NCBI GenBank assembly: GCA_026874595.1
Contig: CM049312.1
Location: forward strand, 65,630,929-65,694,928
Source: Sipunculus nudus
Taxonomy: Eukaryota > Annelida > Sipuncula > Golfingiida > Sipunculidae
Direction of reading: 5' to 3'
DNA length: 64,000 bases
Shown here: positions 11,375-22,622 of the stretch, piece after piece
Layout: every line of letters starts with the position of its first letter
How positions within the stretch are numbered: the stretch's first letter is position 1
Notes under the pieces: model-generated
The model's input: only the letters and a program-made list of their open reading frames with translations
Told to the model about the DNA's origin: nothing
Database searches by the model: none
Position numbers and translations under genes: made by a program

Positions 11375-12718
11375 CGTCAAAATGTTCAGTAAAACAAACA
11401 AATATACAACAAGCTGAACCAGTACTGCATGCGTTCTGACTGCTCTTCAGTTCCTACACGGCAGCCTCTGCAATCACCCACACTGAGGCACGGTTGTTCA
11501 CGGCAGCACTGTGGGCATGTGACACAGCAGCGAAAATTCTCTGGATCTCTATACCCTCATATAATCACCAGTCATTATAAAAGCCAGTATACACTTCCCT
11601 GTACACTTAGTATATATGAATATAATTTTGCTATCACTCAGTTTGACCCGGGTGACCATTACATGGAATGATTAAATCAGTTAATTTCTATCTGTCAAAC
11701 CCGGACGGGAAATATCACGAAACTGGGATAATATTTGCCCTGTGGGTTTAACATAACTTCCTGATAAAGGCCTGGCGCACTTGAGAATTATACTCAAATG
11801 GATTATGCTTCATGTAATTATAAATAACACAATTATATATAACACAATTATCACAATTCGATTTCAAATGGTAGCTTTGTTTATGTATTCTTATAAGGCC
11901 TAATATTATCTTAGGATTATCAAGCGCTAATACCAAATAGAGCATTAATGTATAATTATACAAACCTAATTTATAAACAAACATTGTATAGTGCAGTGTA
12001 TTCCGGTAATAGGGTAAACACACGATTTGAGCAAATATGACTTCGGTCTTTGTCCACGACAGCGGTTACACAGCGCTAACATCCTCCGAACCCCTCCCCC
12101 CCCCACACACACACATACACACATCCCATGATTCTTTCATATGCTTTCTGATTATTATTTCTCAATCTTAGATCCGCCCATGGGCAAGAGTATGGACCAG
12201 CTTTAGCAGGTCAGATAAGACTTACTGCGAGCAGGGGACAGACCACATCTATATCAATTCACATAAACGTCCGGTATTCTCAGTATATCATTCCGGGTCC
12301 CGCGTCATTGAATTATTGCTGACGCGGCAACAAAGGGACATCGCCGGGCCTGGGCAATCATCCGGTAATAAACTCTGGTTCTGGGTTAATGACCAGTGAG
12401 CGGTGCCGGCTGATGTGACGGTGCCCCGGGGCATACAGCGACCTGGGGTCAAATAATGAGACGGTAATCTGTCCCCGAAACACCTCCTCTGGCCACAATT
12501 TTATTGTTGAAATTATGGTGCAATAAGGTCTATTTTTTGTTCACCTAAATACTTTAACACTCTACCGTATAGTTAAATTACGATATCTCAATACATAGGT
12601 CAGTGCGGTGCATGTGTTACTGCGAGAGAGCTGGCACGTAATGTAACAAATACGTATAGTAAGTAATTCTGTGTATAGTTATTATTATTATTATAATAAG
12701 TGTGATTATTATCAATGA

Positions 12719-12755
<37 letters not shown>

Positions 12756-13243
12756 CATACATTTCTCAGGATTAAGGAGGAAATATGACAAAAGATACCC
12801 TCAGGATATCTGACGTCTGAATGACTGAAGATGTATTACGCCCTCCGAGTTCTCAACTTGGAAGGGTCTGAGATCCGCTCCCTGAGCGCTCTCTAGGCGT
12901 GAATTTTGATTATAGCCAAAGCGGAAGATGAGGGAAGGTTTAACCCTAACAAGCCTCCGAACTCAAAAAAAGCCTCCGAACTAATTAAATAAATAAAGTC
13001 ACTAACTACAATTTTTTATTAATCAAATAGTAAAAACTTGATGTGGTTGTAGTTAAGAATCAGTCATACACTTTCATGGGGCAACTGACTAACATTTCAA
13101 CTGGTTCTAAAATTTTGGAAGTTCAATTAAGGTAATCATGCAATAAAATCTGAGGTAGTCAATCTGAAATAATGCAGCAAAATCAGCTGGAGATAACTAC
13201 AAATCTGCATATATATATATATATATATATAATCTATATATGT
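11375..13243. other. Upstream flank of the EGF gene, non-coding
   Basis: No supported coding region. It contains a poly-C/(CA)n patch at 12095-12125, an (ATT)n tract at about 12678-12753 and a (TA)n tract at 13208-13231 that borders the LTR element. A promoter for the EGF gene probably lies here, but I see no site I can assign with confidence. Confidence 0.5.
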
Positions 13244-13507
13244 TGTTACAGGTGCTCTTTTTATTGTGTGACACGGGCGTAACTCGTGTTGTTGTTACAT
13301 TTTATGTTTAATCCGTACTGGTTGAACTCTCGTTGTCATGTGAGCCTTGAGTTTTCACGCCTGGTCGTGGGTCATGTGAGTAGCCTGGTGTGTGGAGATA
13401 CACAGCGCTGTTATTTCTAGAGAATTCCTGAAACGCGTGTTTACTGTTGAGTAGGGTTCTAATAGACTGTTTGAGAAGTGGAAAATTCCCGGCTTGGGGC
13501 GTGAAGG

Positions 13508-13515
13508 TATATAAA
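13508..13515 (+). promoter_or_regulatory. LTR TATA box
   Basis: TATATAAA within GAAGGTATATAAAGGGGC, conserved at 18979-18986 in the other LTR. It is the likely core promoter of the retrotransposon. Confidence 0.75.
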
Positions 13516-13866
13516 GGGGCTGTTTTTTTTAAGAACCAGAGGGCAGAGCAGAGCAGATTCCAGCGGACGCAGAAGCGTGTGTCAGGACCTTATCCGACGA
13601 ATGCGGCAATTATACATTTTCAAGAATTTTCTCCTGGATTTTATACATTTGGACTTCAGTTTACTTTCTGTGTTGTTGCAAGAACTTTCCACCGGACTGT
13701 CATTCTCCGAGAGTTTACATTCAAAGGACTTATCGTTGTGATGGTGTTGGTATCGAGGTACTGTACCATTATCTTTCTGTGTGATCGTATTGACTTGTTG
13801 CTATAACGCTGTTTTACTGTATAATTTTATTGATTTAGTGTATTGTATTGTAAAGGTTGTTTTAAG

Positions 13867-13872
13867 AATAAA
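13867..13872 (+). terminator. LTR poly(A) signal
   Basis: AATAAA conserved in both LTRs (second copy at 19336-19341), about 350 nt after the TATA box, as expected for the R region of an LTR. Confidence 0.7.
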
Positions 13873-14037
13873 TTATAGTTATTTGTTATAAAAAAAACAC
13901 TGACTTCTTTATTCATTCCCCTAGACATTTCACGCTGCCTAGTGTTACAGAATCTGATTTTTTTTTAATCTCCATTACAAAATTTGTGTTCATCACACAT
14001 ACGTGATCTGTTTATATTAGGTTCCGTAACATAAAAT

Positions 14038-14055
14038 TGGGGGCTCGTCCGGGAT
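14038..14055 (+). other. Primer-binding site, tRNA-Pro type
   Basis: The 18 nt TGGGGGCTCGTCCGGGAT lie 6 nt after the 5' LTR. From knowledge of murine-leukaemia-type retroviruses, this is the sequence complementary to the 3' end of tRNA-Pro. It would prime minus-strand synthesis. Confidence 0.85.
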
Positions 14056-14199
14056 GCTTAATAGTTTTCAAATTTATTAGGCCTTGACCTGGACATTGTT
14101 TTATCATACATCGTTTACAAGATTACATATTGTTAACAGTACATTGTTTACAGGATTTATCTCAGTGTTTTTTTTTTGTTATTGTTTTGACATCTTAAT

Positions 14200-15755
14200 A
14201 TGGCAGATTTCAAACTGAGACATTTGTTGACGATCCGGACCCTGATCAACTTGAACAGTTGTCAAAAGGCCAGTTGTTGCATTTGGGACAACACTTAGGG
14301 CTAAGTGTGAAAAAAGCTTTGAGAAAGCCTGATATCATTGCTAAAAGCATGCAAGATTTAGTCAGCAAAGGTTTAATTGAAGAGACTGAAGTTGAAACAT
14401 AAAAAAATGACAGCCTGGCTATGCAATTAGCATTAAAAAAGTTGGAAATGCCTGCTAGCATTAAAACAGTCAGAACTAGAAAAAGAAAAACAGAGAGAAG
14501 AAAGGAGAAGACTAGAAAAAGAAAAAAAAAATGAGTTAAAACGACTGGAATTAGAAAGACTTAAAGTAGAACGTAGTCTAACTGCTGCCCCAACACACAG
14601 TTTTGATGTTACTAAACACATTAGACTTGTCCCACCTTTTCAAGAAAAAGAGGTTGATAAATATTTCTTACTCTTTGAGAAGGTAGCTAAAATTTTAAAA
14701 TGGCCTAAGGAAAATTGGACTATGCTGTTACAAAGTGTATTGACTGGCAAGGCCAGAGAAATTTATATAGAGCTTTCAGTAGAAGCTGCTGCTGATTATG
14801 ACCTGGTAAAACGGATAATCCTAAAAGGTTATGAGTTAGTTCCAGAAGGTTACCGCCAGGAATTTAGAAATTGAGAAAAGCGCAAAGAACAGACCTACGT
14901 CGAATTTGCTAGGACAAAAGAGCAGTTGTTTGATCGCTGGTGTAGTTCTAAAAATGTAATGAAAGATTATGACAATTTGCGCCAGTTGATTTTGCATGAA
15001 GAATTTAAGCGCTGCATTAACGCAGATGTTAAAACTTTTCTATTGAGAAAAGTTCTGAAACACTTGCCAGTGCTGCTCAATTAGCTGATGATTATTCATT
15101 AACACACAAAATGTCCTTTACTAGCTTATCAATCCAGTCATTCACAAATAAGAATGTAAAACAGTATGGCCAAAAGAAGTTTAAAGTGCAGTCAAACAGT
15201 ACTGGTAATCCTGATAGTTCAACAAAGCCCATAGCTACACCTCAGTCCACGTCCACTGTGTCTAAGTCCAACAAAGACCAGTCATTTTCAAAGAAAATCT
15301 GTAATTACTGCAAGAAGCAAGGTCATCTAATATCTGACTGCTGGAAACTTGCGAAAAGACCAAATAGCATACCTTCTGGTTTTGTTTCAAAGTCTATGCA
15401 TAGCATAGTACAAGTGCCAGGCTCTTTTCATGTAAATAAGGGGTACAACTCCTTTGTTGACTCAAATAAAGAGTTTGATGCTACGGAGGCCCAAGTGCCG
15501 TCTAAATTCAAAGAAGAATCCGTAGATTGCGGGGTAAAATCCTCAGTTGACTCCTGCGAGGAATTAAATAAGGCTAGGTCCTTTCAAGACTCCTGCGAGG
15601 AGTGTTCTCTGGATAAGGCTAAGTCTTTTTATGACTCTTGCGAGAGTATTTCAAATGAGGCCAGGTCCTCTTATGACAAACAAAAGTTTGTTTCTGCTGA
15701 GGAAAATTTTTCTGTTGACTCCCATAAGGTGTTTGGTAAGGATGTAGATTCCTAA
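14200..15755 (+). pseudogene. gag: gag of the Gmr1-like element, with frameshift and stop
   Basis: An ATG at 14200 opens a frame that after about six codons must shift to continue into a long gag-like stretch. That stretch holds a Lys/Glu/Arg-rich coiled-coil-like segment (about 14460-14580) and a capsid-like region (about 14610-15060). A TGA interrupts it at 14872-14874, and further frame changes occur near 15060. The last part (15111-15755) is open for 214 codons and carries one zinc knuckle of the form C-x2-C-x4-H-x4-C (about 15300-15345), followed by a Ser/Asp/Glu-rich tail with repeated DSCEE-like units. The gag would package element RNA. It cannot give a full-length protein as it stands. 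Confidence 0.75.
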
Positions 15756-15776
15756 GATGACCCTGAAACAGAGTTT

Positions 15777-16395
15777 ATGACTGACACCTTCACTGCCAGC
15801 ATTTCGTTGTTTGATGAGGTTGAGGTAGTAGATTCCTCTCCTGACTCTGGAATGGAGTTATTTGTGATATTCATACATGATGGTTTTGTATCACTTTCAA
15901 GTGATTTTTCAGATTCTACCCCTATTAGAATTTTGAGGGACACTGGTTCAGGCAAACCTAATGTAAGCAAACACTTTTCCATTTTCTAATAGGTCCTTTA
16001 CTGGTGCACATGCACTTTTTAATGGTGTGTTTTCAGACAGGCACACTTCAGTTCCGCTTCACAGTATCCATTTAAAGTCAGATTTGATTTCTGGGAATAT
16101 TACTGTGGGCATAGGAACTACTTTACGCTTTAAGGGAATTCAGTTGCTACTAGGCAATGAAGTTGCAGGTGATAAAGTACAGCCTGTACCAATAGTGACA
16201 GAAAAGTCGTCACTTGATCAGGACACTGATCCGGAAAGTCAGGAAATTCCTGGTTTGCATCCTTCATGTGCTGTAACTAGATCTATGGCCAAGAAAAACA
16301 AACATGAGGATAATGGTCCAGATAATAACACTCTGGGAGTCACTAGTGACTCGTCTAACGTTTCGCCCGCACAGGATGCAGCATTCTCAAGGTAA
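15777..16395 (+). pseudogene. Aspartic protease of the Gmr1-like element, broken
   Basis: A frame at 15777-15989 carries the DTGS catalytic motif at 15939-15950, then stops. The remainder of the protease fold continues in another frame from 16027, with a hydrophobic segment and a GIQLLLGNEVAGDK-type flap-distal motif (about 16135-16180) typical of this retroelement group. The domain would cleave the gag-pol polyprotein. It is split by a frame change with a stop near 15987, so no active protease is encoded. Confidence 0.7.
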
Positions 16396-16439
16396 GAACT
16401 TATCGCGGAACAGCATAAGGACCCTGATATTTCATGTTT

Positions 16440-17528
16440 GTTTCCCAGGGCTGTTTCTAAGGATGAGCTGTCACTAAACCCAGTTTGTTTCTATGTCAGA
16501 AATGGAAAGCTCATGCGTAAATGGCGACCACCTGATGTATGCGCTGATGATGAGTAGGCCATCAAACATCAGTTACTAATGCCCAAAAGCTTTTGCAGTG
16601 AAGTTCTAAGCATGGCACATGAGGCTCCCTTGTCTGGCCATTTAGTTAAAAATAAAACTTATCAGAAAGTTAGTACACGCTTCTATTGGCCTAACCTCAG
16701 GAAAGATGTTGTACAATATTGTAAGTCATGCCATACATGCCAGATGGTAGGCAAGCCCAATCAGAATCCTCCTAAGGCCCCACTTAGGCCTATTCCTGCT
16801 TTCGAGGAACCATTCAGTAGGATTATTGTTGATTGTGTTGGACCACAGCCCAAAACAAAATCTGGACATAAATACTTGCTGACAATTATGTGCGCATCGA
16901 CCAGGTTCCCTGAGGCAATACCATTGCGCCAATTTAATGCCAAAAGTGTTGTCAAAGCTCTGACCAAGTTTTTTACAACTTTTGGATTACCAAAATCCGT
17001 CCAGTCTGTCCCTCTGGACTAATTTTCGGACATGGACCTCGAACGGAACTTCCATTGAAACTGCTTAATGAAAAACTCTTGTGTGAAAATCCTGATTCTC
17101 TAAGTTTACTGCAGTATGTCTCAGACTTTCGCACTAAACTACACAATGCTTGTGAGATTGCAAAGTCAAATCTAAAATCTGCACAAAGTAAAATGAAAAC
17201 AAAGTATGACAAGCGCACTGTAAATAGGACGTTTGAGCCTGGTGAAAAGGTCCTTGCCTTACTTCCCATCCCTGGCAGACCTCTGCAAGCTAGGTATGTT
17301 GGTCCTTACATTGTTGACAAGAAAGTCAGTGATTTAAATTACATACTGTTGACACCAGATAGCCGTAAGAAGAAACAACTGTGCCATGTTAACAAGTTGA
17401 AACCATATTATGACAGAAATAGCACATCAGATGTTGTACATAATGTTACTGCTGTTAATTGTGTAAACACTGACCCTGACCCAGTTAAAGTAGATACTTA
17501 TTGTAAGTGTGATGTAGACATTCAGTAA
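16440..17528 (+). pseudogene. Integrase of the Gmr1-like element, core truncated
   Basis: After a TAG at 16555-16557 the frame 16579-17022 encodes the HHCC zinc finger (His14 and His21, with cysteines 48, 51 and 54) and the start of the catalytic core with its first Asp in VDCVG. The part that should hold the second Asp and the Glu is missing around 17000-17050. Frame 17055-17528 encodes the integrase C-terminus with the GPY-type module (RYVGPYIV, about 17290). Integrase would insert element DNA into the genome. Its position ahead of RT is the diagnostic feature; the missing D-D-E residues make it inactive. Confidence 0.8.
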
Positions 17529-17642
17529 GGTACAGTACCATTATAAAAACTCAGACGTGCTTAAAAACCTGGATGCCAAACTGTCACACCTAACAGCACA
17601 AGATCACAAGACCTCAAGAACCTGCTGCGGAATTATGAACAT

Positions 17643-18586
17643 TTGTTTAGTGACATTCAAACGCGAACTAACATGTTGTGCCATGACGTCGATGTTGGCA
17701 AGGCAAGCGCAGTTAAGCAACATCCATATAGACTGAATCGAGAGAAACAAAAGAATCTACAGGATGAGATTCAATATTTGCTAGACAATGATTTTATTGA
17801 ACCTAGTAACAGTAACTGGAGAAACATCTGCAAATTCTTCGCGACCTCTTCGAAAGACTCAGTGAAGCACGTCTGACCGTCAACTTATTGAAATCTGAGT
17901 TTTGTCATGCACAAGTAACATATTTGGGTCATATCGTAGGGCAGGGTTAGGTAAAACCTGTTGATGCTAAAATAAGTACTATTTCTGCATTTCCTAGATC
18001 AGAGAACAAAAAGCAAATAATGCGTTTTCTTGGTATGGTTGGATACTACAGGAAGTTTTGTCCAAATTTTTCTGCTGTAGCTGAACCTTTGACTAATTTG
18101 TTAAAGAAGAAACAAAAGTTTGTATGGAGTGTTCAGTGTGAAAATGCATTTCAGAATTTGAAAGCAATTCTGCAAAGTTCACCAGTTTTAGCAGCTCCAG
18201 ACTTTTCAGTACCGTTTAAGTTTGCTGTAGATGCTAGTGATACTGCTGCTGGTGCTGTGGTGTTACAAGAAAGCAATGATGGCATAGATCATCCAATTTG
18301 TTATTTCTCAAGAAAGTTTAATGCAAACCAGAAAAACTACACTATTGAAAAAGAATGTTTGGCTCTGATTTTTGCGCTGCAACATTTTGAAGTTTATGTT
18401 ACTTCATCAGTCAGGCCTATCATTGTCTTCAATGATCACAATCCCCTCACGTTCATGAACAAGTTGAAGTGTAAAAATCAAAGATTGTTGAGATGGAGTT
18501 TGTTCTTACAGGATTACAATCTTGATATTGTACATATTAAAGGGAAAGATAATGTACTTGCTGATTGTTTATCGAGATGTTTATGA
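17643..18586 (+). pseudogene. Reverse transcriptase and RNase H of the Gmr1-like element, RT palm deleted
   Basis: The frame from 17643 gives the RT N-terminus (KQHPYRLN, then LLDNDFIEPS). It jumps at about 17820-17835 to sequence that normally lies after the palm, so the YxDD catalytic block is absent. The RT thumb/connection follows in another frame (LKSEFCHAQVTYLGH, about 17890-17935) with a TAG at 17947-17949. Frame 18020-18586 is intact for 188 codons. It covers the end of RT (RFLGMVGYYRKF) and RNase H with VDASDTAAGAV, an IEKECLAL glutamate, DHNPLTF and a final KGKDNVLADCLSR. The RT is inactive. Confidence 0.85.
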
Positions 18587-18668
18587 AATGTTGTAAACAG
18601 GATGTTTATGTGATGTTGTAAATAGGACGGTTTTTCAGATGTTGTAAAATTTTAGTGCTTGTGATCGC

Positions 18669-18703
18669 AAAAAAGAAAGTTTTCCGAGAAAACTTTCTTT
18701 TTT
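18669..18703 (+). other. Perfect 16-bp hairpin between pol stop and 3' LTR
   Basis: The left arm AAAAAAGAAAGTTTTC (18669-18684), loop CGA, and right arm GAAAACTTTCTTTTTT (18688-18703) pair without mismatch. It lies about 80 nt after the pol stop and just before the polypurine tract, so it would fold in the element RNA. Function unknown. Confidence 0.8.
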
Positions 18704-18709
18704 CTTACA

Positions 18710-18716
18710 GGAGGAG
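18710..18716 (+). other. Polypurine tract
   Basis: Purine run within CAGGAGGAGG immediately 5' of the 3' LTR, the expected place for the plus-strand primer. It is short. Confidence 0.55.
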
Positions 18717-19498
18717 GTTACAGGTGCTCTTTTTATTGTGTGACACGGGCGTAACTCGTGTTGTTGTTATATATTATGTTTAATCCGTACTGGTTGAACT
18801 CTCGTTGTCATGTGAGCCTTGAGTTTTCACGCCTGGTCGTGGGTCACGTGAGTAGCCTGGTGTGTGGAGATCCACAGCGCTGTTCTCTCTAGAGAATTCC
18901 TGAAATGCGTGTTTACGGTCAGTAGGGTCCTTATAGACTGTTCGAGAAGTGGAAAATTCCCGGCTTGGGGTGTGAAGGTATATAAAGGGGCTGTTTTTAA
19001 GAACCAGAGGGCAGAGCAAAGCAGATTCCAGCGGACGCAGAAGCGTGTGTCAGGACCTTATCCGACGAATGCGGCAATTATACATTTTCAAGAACTTTCT
19101 CCTGGATTTTATACATTTGGACTTCAGTTTACTTTCTGTGTTGTTTCAAGAACTTCCCACTGGACTGTCATTCTCCGGGAGTTTACATTCATAGGACTTT
19201 TCGTTGTGATGGTGTTGGTATCGAGGTACTGTACTATTATTATTTCTGTGTGATTGTATTGACTTGTTGCTATAACGCTGTTTTACTGTATAATTGTATT
19301 GATTTAGTGTATTGTATCGTTAAGGTTGTTTTAGGAATAAATTATAGTTATTTGTTAACAAAAAAACACTGACTCCTTTATTCTTCCCCTAGACATTTCA
19401 TGCTGCCTAGTGTTACAGAATCTGATTTTTTTTAATCTCCATTACAAAATTTGTGTTCATCACGCATACATGATCTGTTTATGTTAGGTTCCGTAACA
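18716..19498 (+). repeat. 3' LTR of the Gmr1-like element
   Basis: It matches the 5' LTR throughout. The first base appears mutated (GGTTACAGG instead of TGTTACAGG) and it ends CCGTAACA. TATA box at 18979-18986 and AATAAA at 19336-19341. It is followed by ATGT, the target duplication. Confidence 0.9.
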
Positions 19499-19887
19499 AT
19501 GTGTGGGTGGGTGTGAATGTTTGTGTGTTTTATGCGTTGTCTTGTTGCTTTTTTCATACTTGGTTTTCCTAGGTGGCGTATAACACACCCTATCCACTTT
19601 ATACCTTAAGTCATTCTACTCGTCGGCATGATGCTACTCGTAGATGATTCATTGTTTTATATGTGGGATTTCTTGCCCATCAGCGCAATTTCTGATGTGA
19701 CGTAGGAAGAAGCATGCCAAATAAAGACATATCGATGTACACAACCAATTAACTTGTTTTAAACTCACGAAACAGTGCACATACACTCACTTGTCTGAAT
19801 TAAATATTATCGATTAACCAGTACGTTCTATAAGGAACTGGCGGCAGTCAACAGAAGGAAAAGGCCGCATGAGAATATATATATATG

Positions 19888-19958
<71 letters not shown>

Positions 19959-20602
19959 GTGCTACCATGTGTATCTCAATTTTTGAGCCAGTTGATCAAT
20001 TGTTATTTGAATTAAACATAACAGATAAATTTCAAATAAACATAACAAATAAGCATAATGATAAATTTAAAAAAAATAGAAAGATGTATGTATCATCGCA
20101 CACTTTTTTTTTCAAGAAAAAGGCTGGTTAGACGTGAGAACGACTTAGCGCATCACCTGCGAGGACAACCTGCGAGGACGTTCAGTATATTTCATGTCTT
20201 CGTGTCATAGTAAGAACCTACTAGCCAGCATATCAAGCACACATATTTTTCATCACAGGATTACAAAAGTAACCACCCAGGTACGCTCCATAAGCAGCGG
20301 CTACGCAACGCTCAGCTATTCGCTACACTACCCTCTGCATTGAACTTCAGTTGTCAGGTTTGGCCAACAGGCGGTGCTGTCTCTGTTGAATTCCTCCTGC
20401 GTTATATTTAACCAAACACATTGCAGGTATCACCAGCACAAACGGATGTTCTTCGAGTTACCGGTCACTTTACACTGCTGTGAAAAGCGCTTAGTAGCAC
20501 ATACTTTTTTGTCCCCATTAGAATACACACGATGCAATCGTTAGCTTTCAACGCAGTCTGTATATTGACTTGCCTGAGGTCAGTTATCCCCAGCTGTCTG
20601 CA
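19499..20602. other. Non-coding stretch with (TA)n
   Basis: A long (TA)n microsatellite occupies about 19874-19955. The remainder shows no supported gene. Confidence 0.6.
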
Positions 20603-20833
20603 TATTGTATTGAGAGGACATGTTACGTCATTTTATTGTTACATTATTCATTGATTTCTTTCTAATCACATTGCTCTTTTCTTGTTTCATTTTGGTGAAG
20701 ATTATAATAAATTTACATAGAATTACAACATTAATCTAAACATATTATATCTTCATATACTTTATGTACTTTTACATGAATATAATGAATAATGTAACAA
20801 TAAAATGACGTAACATGTCCTCTCAATACAATA
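20603..20833. mobile_element. MITE with 50-bp perfect terminal inverted repeats
   Basis: 20603-20652 and 20784-20833 are exact reverse complements; the arms begin TATTGTATTGAGAGGACATG. The 131-bp centre is AT-rich and non-coding. The outermost TA at each end can be read as a TA target duplication, leaving TTGTATTGAG as the true terminus, which fits a Tc1/mariner-type MITE. Perfect arms imply a young or recently converted copy. Confidence 0.85.
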
Positions 20834-21595
20834 AGTGCAAAGCACAAAATACAAACAATAAACATATATTCACATATATTTACACTGGATGAAAAGATTC
20901 ATTATTTTTTTCATGTAAAACGTTTTGTGTCTATTATAAACTTAGGAAACCAAGCTGCTCACGATATTTCTTGACAGATCAGAGGGTATACATATCATGT
21001 AGATGAAAAATGTATTTTTCCTGTTTACTCCTGAAATCCATGGTAATATAAGGTTCTAATTCTAAATTCTCACGATCAAAATATGATCTGATACCGCTAA
21101 ACAGGTTGGATAACCATTTTAAACATATTATCGAGGACCTAGCTTAAAAACAAACACTTTTATAACCATCTCGTAAAGCTCTCAATAGATGGCGCTTTCA
21201 CAAAAAATAAACAAATTTCAAGCAAAACGTCCTTTCTGATGACTTCCCAAACATAGTTTTCCCAGATTTTGCAATGCTTTAATAATGCTTCAACAGCTTT
21301 CCGTTTGCGAGGACCCGTGTGTGAGTCCTCACAGGAAAAAAAATATTCCTCGCACCTTTGGTGTGCTGTCAATATCGTGTCCGGTAATACATACACACAC
21401 ATACACACGCGCGCACAAGATTGAGTGAAAACAGGGTTTTCGCAGGGTTTATAATTAATGTTAATGTTTTGATTAAGTACTTGTGAAACAATTCGAATAT
21501 TTTATTTACAATAATGGTACGTCGGTGAAGGCAAGTCGATCTTATAAAAAAAATTGATGGGTTGTTATATTAGTGGAAATCTATAAACATTAGAA

Positions 21596-21660
<65 letters not shown>

Positions 21661-22180
21661 AATAAATAAGTATAATTATGAATATAAGTATAAATATAAG
21701 TAAAATTATTAGTATAAGGTAAGTATATGAATAATATCGCTGCATTGGGGTTAGGTGGTTAACAATTATATGCACGTGAAAGTTAAAAGTGTGTTAAGGA
21801 CCTGATGAAAATCGAACGATATAATGAAATCTTTTACATCAAATGATATTAAAAGCATCAATAGTCGTTTGCCATTGATCTTTGGTATATATGCAAGGAT
21901 AACCTACAAGACATGCTAATTAGGATATAGCGGCAGCCTGCCACCGGAATGTTGTTATATATAGTCCACTGAATTCTGGGGATGGTAAAAAAGAGAGCAT
22001 ATATTTTGCACACCGTTCTTCGTATTTATGTATATATTCAATCGTTGCACAAGTGCAGTGCGACTGTTCAATGTTTTAATGAGAAATAAGTTCCACATAG
22101 CCAATATTTTGATCCGACCCGTATATTAATTGGAACAGCTGTTCAATTGTGACTGGCATCCCTGCTCTAGGCCCAGACAA
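20834..22180. other. Non-coding stretch
   Basis: A (TA)n tract occupies about 21599-21658 and short (AC)n runs lie near 21390. No gene is supported. Confidence 0.6.
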
Positions 22181-22622
22181 TCTATATATTAATTGCGTAA
22201 CGCGATTTGTGTGATTTTACGTAACTCATCCTATACCACAGCACCGATTGCCGATTTTCGACTTGCATATGCTCCGGGTTTGTCCGAAGAGATTCCATCC
22301 ACTTTCGTTTGCAATATTTGCGTAATACGCAAATTTGCATAATTATTAATTTAAATATTTGCCTCCAACGGGCATCCTTTTTTTGTGCGTTCTGGCCTGA
22401 TAACTAACACAAAGGCCGTACAATGTGTGATGCCGGGACCACGCTTTTTCTATAGGATCTTTATTTGGGGTTTTCTGGGTCACTGGCCTGAAATAATCCC
22501 TATTGGTGATCCCTTCTAAAAAGGCAACCTCCGCGCAGCGAAAATTATTGTGCACAAGGGGTTCCCGCGTCAGGGATCTTTTAAAAAATGAAAATTACCC
22601 AAACGGTATACTACAGCCAATG

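Larger units (their letters stand above)
13244..14031 (+). repeat. 5' LTR of the Gmr1-like element
   Basis: It starts TGTTACAGG and ends CCGTAACA, so the ends are short inverted repeats (TGTTAC/GTAACA). It matches 18716-19498. A TATATAAA box at 13508-13515 and AATAAA at 13867-13872 define the U3-R-U5 layout. Confidence 0.9.
13244..19498 (+). mobile_element. Gmr1-like Ty3/gypsy LTR retrotransposon, decayed
   Basis: The 6255-bp element is bounded by two ~0.78 kb LTRs and by a 4-bp direct repeat ATGT (13240-13243 and 19499-19502). Internal order read from the translations is gag with a CCHC knuckle, aspartic protease, integrase, then reverse transcriptase and RNase H. Integrase before RT is unusual for Ty3/gypsy and is the hallmark of the Gmr1 group. 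The copy is defective: gag has a frameshift near its start and a stop at 14872-14874, the integrase core lacks its second Asp and Glu, and the RT palm with the catalytic YxDD/FADD block is deleted. The LTRs are alike over their whole length with a few dozen differences by eye, so the insertion is not very recent. Confidence 0.9.

Noticed and set aside
13447-13806. An open frame of about 119 codons in the 5' LTR, with a similar one at 18864-19253 in the 3' LTR
   Set aside because: The similarity follows from the LTRs being copies of each other. The frame spans the TATA box and R region and shows no known domain.
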